Positions 57,333-64,000 of a stretch of 64,000 nt of DNA are shown here, piece by piece; position 1 is the stretch's first letter, and every line of letters begins with the position of its first letter. Below the pieces are notes generated by a model. The model ran no database searches and was not told where the DNA came from. It saw nothing but the letters and a program-made list of their open reading frames with translations. The stretch comes from Cyclaneusma minus (lineage: Eukaryota; Ascomycota; Leotiomycetes; Marthamycetales; Marthamycetaceae): NCBI GenBank assembly GCA_037179335.1, contig JAKZHN010000020.1:248001-312000 (forward strand), read 5' to 3'. Made by a program: the position numbers and the translations under genes.

Positions 57333-59993
57333 CTATGCCCATCGATCGTACCCTTTCCGCGAGAGTTGCCCTTCCAAGTCCTCCCAGTAGATGTGCTGCA
57401 GGATGCCGTCTCGTGGGCTCTGGAAAGCCTTTGCCATAGCCTCCAAGCATTCTTTTTCATCATCTCTGAGGGCGAGCAAGGTGAGAGAGAATCGCTTATC
57501 CCCCATCATGTCTGAATTTTCTTCGTATGCTTTCACGTAATAAGGATTCCGCAGTCGCTTCAACTCGTCTTCGATCTTGAACCATAGCATCAAGATCCTC
57601 ATCGTGACCTCCAAGAAGTTGAGGCTAAGTACCGGCCGATTCCCACATACTTCACCCCAGATGTCCAGCTTGAGACTGTCCAGGAGCTCTGCGCCTGATA
57701 ATGGCTTATTTTTGGGCTTGGAAAGGAGATTCGTCTGTTTGTAGTCGGGGTCCGCTTTCATGATCTCAGCCGCAGCCTCCGCAGGGAGCTCGTCATCGCC
57801 TTTCATTGATTCGAGGACATGTGACATAAATAAAACGTGTTCAGGTGCTACACCAGAGGCTTTTGCGCGTCTAACGAGTTCTGTATCCTCTAGCTGTGTC
57901 CTGCCAGTCGTCGGATCGACCACAACTTTCGTTTGGCTCATGCGCAATGCTGCAAGCAATGTTCTCGGATTAAGGTCTGCGTCGGGTATACGATCAGGAT
58001 TCCAGTCTGCAGCGCGGTAAAGCGTGGAAAGGGTCGGAGTGTTGAAGTAATGGTTTGTCTTGATACCCAACATACCATAGACGTCTATAGCTGTCCGGGT
58101 AGTTGTTTTGAAGAAGGCTCGCTGTTTGAAAGCTGCCCGGCGACCTGTACCTCTACCCAGCCGATCGAGCATGGCCTGAGCAAAGTTCTTAGTCGGGACC
58201 TTACCGTCTACGGAGAAAGCCGTCGGCCAGAAGTCTTCGAGAGAGCCCCAGAGACCGACCGGATCCTTGATGTAGCCTCTTCGTACCAGCATGTTGTGTA
58301 GATGCACGAGATATATGGTTTTGGGCATTTTATCCCATATCAGCATACCCACGAGGTGCGCAGTTTCGAGACCATCCATCAGCCCAACGCCACATAGGTA
58401 CGGTGAATATTCCCAAAGCCCGTTGGAATTAGAGTCCGTAAAGCGAGACGGAGGAATTGTTGTGAGACCGTCCTTGTATTTGGATTGGCCAAGAAAGTCG
58501 CGGAAATCCATCTGAGTGCCCTCTAGCAGTAGATGGAACTTATCGTAACGCTCACCAAATTCCCAATGTCTTTGGCTGTCTGCATTCAACAGGCCTCTTA
58601 GAAGATCCACAGCCGCTAGATATCCCGAGCGATGTCGGTTATCTTCTCGATCCAGGAATTGGTCACAGTCTCGTCTCGGATGGAATCCCGCTGCCGGAGA
58701 CTCAAGAACATGACCCATGAGATTGTTGATAGACCAACCTCGAGAAACCATGAGCGAGTCAACGATACATTGAAGCTCAAAGACGTGATGAGGAAGAATC
58801 CTCTTGCGGATATCCGTTCCGGCCTTTTGCATCGCAAGAGAGGCGACAAATCCAGCAAACTCGCAAAGGCCGTAGAGTCGACGGTATTCGTTCCAAGGGC
58901 CCTGAACCGACCAGTCGACTTTTTCGTAGGCGTGGTGCTCTCCTTGCATGGTGTTGCGTTGTACCACAATTGATGAATGTTTCTTTGACTTTCTGGTACT
59001 TCTCTCCTGGCGCCGACATGTACAGATTAAGTGAGAACCTGGTCTGAGCACCGTCTGGATTTCCGCGAGTGATGGTGTTCATTACAGTCTCAAAGGCATC
59101 GTTGCCAGGGAAATCGACAAAAATCTCCGACTCCATCTGCTTGATCGTCGAAATGGCTATGTTTGACAGCATCCCCACAATAGCCTCGTTGAGGCCATCA
59201 TATGCCACATCATGCCAGCGCTTTTGTAGGTATGACCGAAGATCTGCCCATTCCCGAGCAAGTGCGTAGACAGCCACGAGATAGTCGGTGATAATGGGAG
59301 TCTCACTTTCGATAATTCAGAAGCTCTCCAGGGGTACGTCATCGAGGGTTGCTTCCTTGGCAGTTGCGTGCTTCTGGGGCTTCTTCTTGCCTTTCTTGCC
59401 ACGTTTGCCTTTCTTTGACTTGCCCAATCCTCTCTTTGCTGGCGTCTTTGGGGAGCACCAACTTGGGCTTCTTCCTCGCTTTCTTCTTCGTCTTCAGCAC
59501 TATCTTCGGAGGCATTGAGGTTGAGCAGATCGAACTTGTTCGCAAAAACCACTGCCTCACGATCCTCTTCATTGTCAGTAGCCTTCTGGTCGGCTTTCAA
59601 CCCCGACTTCCACGCCTCCCCTCCCAGAGCTGTGAAAGCTTCGTTGAGAGCGTCGATAAAGTGCTTGTGGGAGGCATTGCCCTTCTCGATTTCCGGATCT
59701 GGTTTCTGGGTCACAACAGCCTGAAAGGCTTCGTAGGTGGCAGTCCTTGCTTCGATCACGGACTCAAAAAGACGGTAGACGGTGGATGGAATCGGACTGA
59801 TGTGTTTTGCAATGAGCTTCGACAGAGATACAAGACCCGCGACGGTTGTTTGACCTGTCGTGTTGGGGATTTTCGGGGCATCCGCGTCTTGAATCGATGC
59901 TGACTTGATAACGCTGTTTGAAGCTCGAATAATCCAGTACACGAGGTGATTGGTGTCTCGCTTGTAAGCAAGGTAAGAGTTGTGCGTCAACAT
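57333..59993 (-). pseudogene. broken DUF6604 protein gene
   Basis: A DUF6604 N-terminus (MLTHNSYLAYKRDTNHLVYW) starts at the ATG 59993. The frame is lost at a short C run (59450-59453) after an acidic stretch. The continuing frame then has an in-frame TGA at 59317-59319 inside DDVPLESF(stop)IIESE. It continues as YLVAVYALAREWADLRSYLQ, and shifts again near 58955-58975 after YQKVKETF. The last 540 codons (YEKVDWSVQGPWNEYRRLYG to the stop at 57333) are open. Two frameshifts and one nonsense codon, with the three segments otherwise collinear with the family, indicate a recent pseudogene or assembly errors. The family is common in filamentous fungi and of unknown function. Confidence 0.75.
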
Positions 59994-60991
59994 GGTGAAG
60001 TAGTAGAAGCAATTCCTTTCAGGCTTGGCTGTGCTGCCCTTCTGTTAGCGGGGAGTCGATAGGGGAGAACAGAAACTATCACCATCAGGGTCTTCGAGAC
60101 CAACTCTGGTGTTCAGAGGTAGCTCAAAACGTGAATATTCCGCGAAGTCGGGCAGTGGAGTTGGTGAAGAAGGCCTGGATTCTGATCCTACTGGGCCATT
60201 GTACCAAGATGAAAGAGAGGTGGGTGAGAACAGTGTTTGGGCTCCAGTCGACATAGGTGATGAGAGAGGATCTGTGGCCCCGTGGGTTCTCAATAATTTC
60301 AAAAAGCAAGCACGCGCGCCTTCACGCTTTCACCTGGTGTTTGCTTTGCCGCCCATGTTTGCATTTCTTCTTGCGCTATGATTGGGCCATTGGGTCCCCA
60401 CACGATCGGAGCTGGTGTTTGAAGACTTTTGGCCGCCAGAGTTATCTTGGCCACTTGATGCAGTTTTGAATTAAAGTCCAGGTATCAAGCAATCCAAGTA
60501 ACTGTAAACAATTCAAAACCCGAATAATTAGAAAGGGTCTAAGTAATTAGGAGGGGATATAAGGTAAGTGATTAGAGGAAATCCATGTGCGTGCCTAAGT
60601 CATAACCGTCAATATGACAATCGACAATAATTGACAATTGACGTCTTCGAGTAAGGAGGTTGAATCTTCGGGATATTTTGAGGAGGCAACTTGTAGCGAT
60701 TTGGCGCTGCGCTGCGCCACATATGCACAAGCCACAGCAGATAGAACATGCACACCGCTGATGGCGGCTGATAACACCGAAAAGATTCCTGTGCAAAGAA
60801 CCGGCCTGAGAAAACACTTCACACTCGAAACGTTGGCTCCGTTTCCTGTGGGATCTGCCGCTCTCCCCAAGCTCAGATCTCCCCTCTGGCCCTCCCTATC
60901 ACCCGAGCGGCGTCGATGGCTTTGTCCAAAAGTCATCCCTATCTCCCCTCGACTCCTTGCGCCGCGCCATCTCCGAGCAGACAATGAAGCG
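59994..60991. other. divergent intergenic region
   Basis: A short minus-strand frame at 60045-60302 (LSSPMSTGAQTLFSPTSLSS) is protein-like but unassigned. Repeat units resembling 55.8-56.7 kb lie at 60490-60590. The frame of SLP1 is open upstream to 60638 without a better start. Confidence 0.4.
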
Positions 60992-63964
60992 ATGCGACTC
61001 ACCGTGTGCTCGAACAGACCTGCCTTTCTCGCCGTCTTGCTCGCATGCCAATTTGCCCCAGGTCTAGGGGCTGCTTCAGGAACGATTCCTCTACTCCCTA
61101 CGCTCTCCGATTCGTCCACTCCGCCTTCGACCAGCCTCGGTAGTACCTGCGAAGCCAAAACCATCAACTACATCACACATCGCCTACCCCAGAAATGTCT
61201 GAAATCTGCTTGGGCCGACAGCAGCAGCTCGTCTCCAGACGCGGGCGCTTCCCAGGGGACTGCCTCCGAGAGCGCCAGCGATGTAGCGACCGTCCTCGTA
61301 GCGACAACAGGTAACGCTTCAGAATCTCCGTCCACACCAACTGACCTGCCTTCGTCGCCTTCGATCACTGCCACTAGAGCGTCCCCCATCGAGCATTCAC
61401 AGGCCACAGAACCGACTGGTCCGGCAGCGAATAGTGAAGAGGAAGACCTGGATGAAGCGGCATTTTTGTCCTTCGAGGATTGGAAGAAGCAGACCCTGGA
61501 ACGGACAGAACAGGCGGCAGGTAGCCAACGAGCTTCGAAGTCCGAGGAAGACGATTACCGAGATATAGAGCGTTTAGAACAAGCGGTGGAGGAACCAAAC
61601 AAGCGCAACAAGGCAGCAGATCCGGAGCCATTGGCATCTAAGGCTGACCAGGCCAAGCGTCCCAGCGGAACTCAGACCGGAATAAATAACCAGCATGACG
61701 TGGAAGAAGCTCGAGAAAAGAAAGAGCACGCCAGGAGGAGCAAAGACGCTGGCAAGACATGCAAAGAACGCTTCTCCTATTCTTCTTTCGATGCGGGAGC
61801 TACTGTTCTCAAAACGAACCCTGAGGCCAAGAACTCGAAAGCATTGCTGGTGGAAAACAAAGACAGCTACATGCTCACACCCTGCTCGGCAAGTAACAAA
61901 TTTATCATTGTGGAGTTGAGCGACGATATCCTTGTGGATACTGTCGTCCTGGCCAACTTTGAATTCTTTTCTAGCATGTTCAGGCAATTTCGCGTTTCTG
62001 TAAGTGATCGGTACCCTGTGAAGCTGGACCGTTGGAAATACTTGGGCACGTTTGAAGCAAGAAATACCAGGGAAATACAAGCCTTTTTGGTTGAAAACCC
62101 CCTGATATGGGCTCGGTACTTTCGCGTCGAGTTTCTGAGTCATTATGGCAACGAGTTTTACTGTCCGGTGTCGATTCTGCGAGTCCACGGCAAATCGCAA
62201 TTAGAAGATTATCGCCAGCAGGAAGAAGCGGCAAGCGGCGAAGCAGACAATGATGACGACAGTGATGAAGGTGAAGCAGATATTGGTGAGAAGATGGTTC
62301 CAGAAGCTGTCGCTGTAAATATTGGAGACATTCAGTCGAAGAGCAATAAGGCCACGGAATCTACGCCACCTGTTGACGAAGTACCGATGGACTCGAGCCA
62401 TTCATCAACGGAGCCGATGGATGTCTCTGGACCCAACCAGACAAGCTCTGAGGCCAACGCGGATCTGTCCACAGAAAACTTCAGCCCCTGGCTCCAACCA
62501 AGTGACAGTGTGCCCCTTTACTCCCAGAATCTCGGCAATTTGGGAGTCTGCTCCCTGTCCGAAGACCCCGGGCCAACCCAGATTCCAAACGCAGACCCAT
62601 CGAAGAATTCCACCCACACGAGCACTGGGATGCCCGTCTCTGCTGAGCAAGTTCTCAACAACACTTCCTCATCAGTCGTCCAAGTAGCACACAGTGAAAC
62701 CTCGTCCCAAAGTTACTCGAGCACCGCTTTGGAACAATCAGCGACGGCGACTTCTGGCGAAACAGCCCAACACACTTCTCACCTGCCCGACGATATATCC
62801 ATATCAACCAAAGCTTCGGATAGCACAGCGACGACAAGCAAGGTTTCTAGCACCACTTTCGTTGCTTCTTCATCGCCAACAACACAAGAAAGTTTCTTCA
62901 AGACGGTTTCGAGGCGTTTGCAGCTCTTGGAGACCAACTCTACATTGTCACTGAAGTACATTGAAGACCAGTCCAGGATACTGAGAGAAGCCTTCAACAA
63001 GGTGGAGAAGAAGCATTTGGCAAAGACGACGTCTTTTCTGGAACAGTTGAACAGCACTGTCTTAAATGAATTGCGAGAACTTCGACTTCAGTACGATCAA
63101 ATATGGCAGTCGACAGTCATTGAGCTCGAAAGCCAAAGGGAACAATCGCAGCGCGAGGTTCTTGCTGTGAGCGCCAGACTCAATATCTTGGCCAACGAGG
63201 TAGTATTTCAGAAACGCATGTCGATTGTTCAGTCAATACTACTTCTTCTTTGTCTAGGACTAGTCATATTTTCCCGTGGGGCTACAGGAAGTTTCAATGA
63301 TCTCCCTATCATCCAGAGCATGCTGGCTAGATCACGAAATGCTACCGGCCTCTCGTTAGACACGCCGGTGGATGGCTCTTCGGTGCGTCGTGTTAAGTCT
63401 GTGCCAGATGACTTAGCATTTTGGGACTGTTCTGAGCCCACGGCGCAACAGACGCGCGAAACTTCGGAAGAGGCTCCAATTACACCATTCTCGACTTACT
63501 CGAGATCTGAAGCAGAAGCCAGCGAAGAGGGCGGTAGGCGTGAGAGTGCCCAGAGCGGTGCTCAACCGAGACTACGCTCGCAGTCTCCTTCCGGATCTTC
63601 AGAGCCTTATGAAGACGAAGGACTGGACGAGCCAACAGCAAGAACAAGCGACGCATTTCTCAGGCCACCGGATTCTGCCACATGGGGCTCACATAATCGT
63701 CGCAATACGCAGCTCAACTCTGCAACGTGGGCTTCAGACAGTCGATACGAATCTTCTGCCAGACGGCTCTCCGCAGGCGACATGGAGCCCACCTCCCCCG
63801 ACTCAGAGTATGAGCATTCGGATGGCCGAGCTTCTCTGGAAATTGGGGAAGGAGGCCAGCGAGAAGATGGCGTGCAACATCTACCATCACCGCCGCCGGA
63901 GGTGTCGAGGCAATCCAGCGTTGCGCGCAAGCCGCTGCCTGCTTTGCCACACCAGGCCTCCTGA
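60992..63964 (+). CDS. SLP1: SUN-domain protein Slp1 (osteopotentia family)
   Basis: An ER membrane protein with a lumenal SUN-like domain; in yeast Slp1 with Emp65 protects newly made ER proteins from degradation (family knowledge). Single exon, 990 aa. The start at 60992 was chosen because MRLTVCSNRPAFLAVLLACQ followed by FAPGLGAA is a good signal peptide; the open frame before it has none. Ser/Thr-rich lumenal stretches; FLSFEDWKKQTLER motif near residue 160; SUN-like domain about residues 255-400 (KERFSYSSFDAGATVLKTNP; FIIVELSDDILVDTVVLANF; RYFRVEFLSHYGNEFYCPVS). A coiled coil precedes a single membrane helix at about residues 745-763 (SILLLLCLGLVIFS), then an acidic/Ser-rich cytosolic tail. 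Confidence 0.93.
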   Translation: MRLTVCSNRPAFLAVLLACQFAPGLGAASGTIPLLPTLSDSSTPPSTSLGSTCEAKTINYITHRLPQKCLKSAWADSSSSSPDAGASQGTASESASDVATVLVATTGNASESPSTPTDLPSSPSITATRASPIEHSQATEPTGPAANSEEEDLDEAAFLSFEDWKKQTLERTEQAAGSQRASKSEEDDYRDIERLEQAVEEPNKRNKAADPEPLASKADQAKRPSGTQTGINNQHDVEEAREKKEHARRSKDAGKTCKERFSYSSFDAGATVLKTNPEAKNSKALLVENKDSYMLTPCSASNKFIIVELSDDILVDTVVLANFEFFSSMFRQFRVSVSDRYPVKLDRWKYLGTFEARNTREIQAFLVENPLIWARYFRVEFLSHYGNEFYCPVSILRVHGKSQLEDYRQQEEAASGEADNDDDSDEGEADIGEKMVPEAVAVNIGDIQSKSNKATESTPPVDEVPMDSSHSSTEPMDVSGPNQTSSEANADLSTENFSPWLQPSDSVPLYSQNLGNLGVCSLSEDPGPTQIPNADPSKNSTHTSTGMPVSAEQVLNNTSSSVVQVAHSETSSQSYSSTALEQSATATSGETAQHTSHLPDDISISTKASDSTATTSKVSSTTFVASSSPTTQESFFKTVSRRLQLLETNSTLSLKYIEDQSRILREAFNKVEKKHLAKTTSFLEQLNSTVLNELRELRLQYDQIWQSTVIELESQREQSQREVLAVSARLNILANEVVFQKRMSIVQSILLLLCLGLVIFSRGATGSFNDLPIIQSMLARSRNATGLSLDTPVDGSSVRRVKSVPDDLAFWDCSEPTAQQTRETSEEAPITPFSTYSRSEAEASEEGGRRESAQSGAQPRLRSQSPSGSSEPYEDEGLDEPTARTSDAFLRPPDSATWGSHNRRNTQLNSATWASDSRYESSARRLSAGDMEPTSPDSEYEHSDGRASLEIGEGGQREDGVQHLPSPPPEVSRQSSVARKPLPALPHQAS

Positions 63965-64000
63965 GCTTTTCGCTATGTAACTTGAATCGACGATCTACTT

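Noticed and set aside
60638..60991. N-terminal 118-codon extension of SLP1
   Set aside because: It would bury the signal peptide that starts at 60992; probably an open untranslated leader.
1..64000. CRISPR array, bacterial operon or phage signals
   Set aside because: Introns, mitochondrial presequences and eukaryotic families throughout; the short repeats found lack spacer regularity.

Overview
The window reads as nuclear DNA of a filamentous ascomycete (Pezizomycotina). The reasons are a dense mix of two-strand genes with short GT-AG introns (mostly 46-70 bp, with TGCTAAC-like branch sites), the CCAAT-factor subunit HapE, a Mei2-type RNA-binding protein, DUF6604 and ubiquitin-like-domain proteins typical of this group, a nuclear-encoded mitochondrial translation set, and repeat patches. 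I cannot fix the class. All exon borders below were built by eye from splice consensus, reading-frame phase and family conservation; nearly all models close exactly in frame.

Layout. 1-6.9 kb: no intact conserved gene; decayed, duplicated fragments that include a homeodomain recognition helix, plus two weak orphan ORFs. 7.0-11.6 kb: RBG1 GTPase (-), CWC2 splicing factor (+), a Spo12-like protein (-). 12-16.2 kb: a weak orphan and a JEN/SHS-type carboxylate transporter (+). 16.9-21.8 kb: mitochondrial TrpRS (-), mitochondrial ribosomal protein uS10m (-), Fcf2 pre-rRNA processing factor (-). 22.3-26.2 kb: HapE (+) and exocyst Sec15 (-). 27.1 kb: a small secreted Kex2/Ste13-type peptide precursor. 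29-30.1 kb: PDX1 vitamin B6 synthase. 31.1-33.9 kb: Mei2-like protein (-). 34-36.9 kb: repeat-bearing intergenic DNA. 37-40.4 kb: importin-13/Kap122 (+). 40.6-41.3 kb: FUN14 protein (-). 42.3-44.9 kb: small membrane protein and aminopeptidase P (+). 45.3-46.8 kb: a sequencing gap bounded by homopolymers, inside tandem copies of the 5' end of the next gene. 46.9-48.6 kb: ubiquitin-like-domain protein with a 330-bp in-frame duplicated-end insertion. 48.9-52.3 kb: divergent PBN1 (-) and a HAD-family YKR070W/CECR5 protein (+). 52.9-55 kb: coiled-coil orphan (-). 55-60.6 kb: short-repeat-rich DNA surrounding a broken DUF6604 gene. 61-64 kb: SLP1 SUN-domain protein (+).

Most genes are unrelated housekeeping genes in ordinary fungal order, with no operon logic and no secondary-metabolite core enzyme. 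Accessory character is concentrated at 1-6 kb, 27-28 kb, 45-48.6 kb and 55-60.6 kb. The most interesting candidates are the secreted processed-peptide precursor at 27.1 kb, with an ambiguous 3' end and pseudoknot-ordered inverted repeats downstream, and the ubiquitin-like-domain gene, which shows both 5'-end amplification and an in-frame C-terminal insertion.
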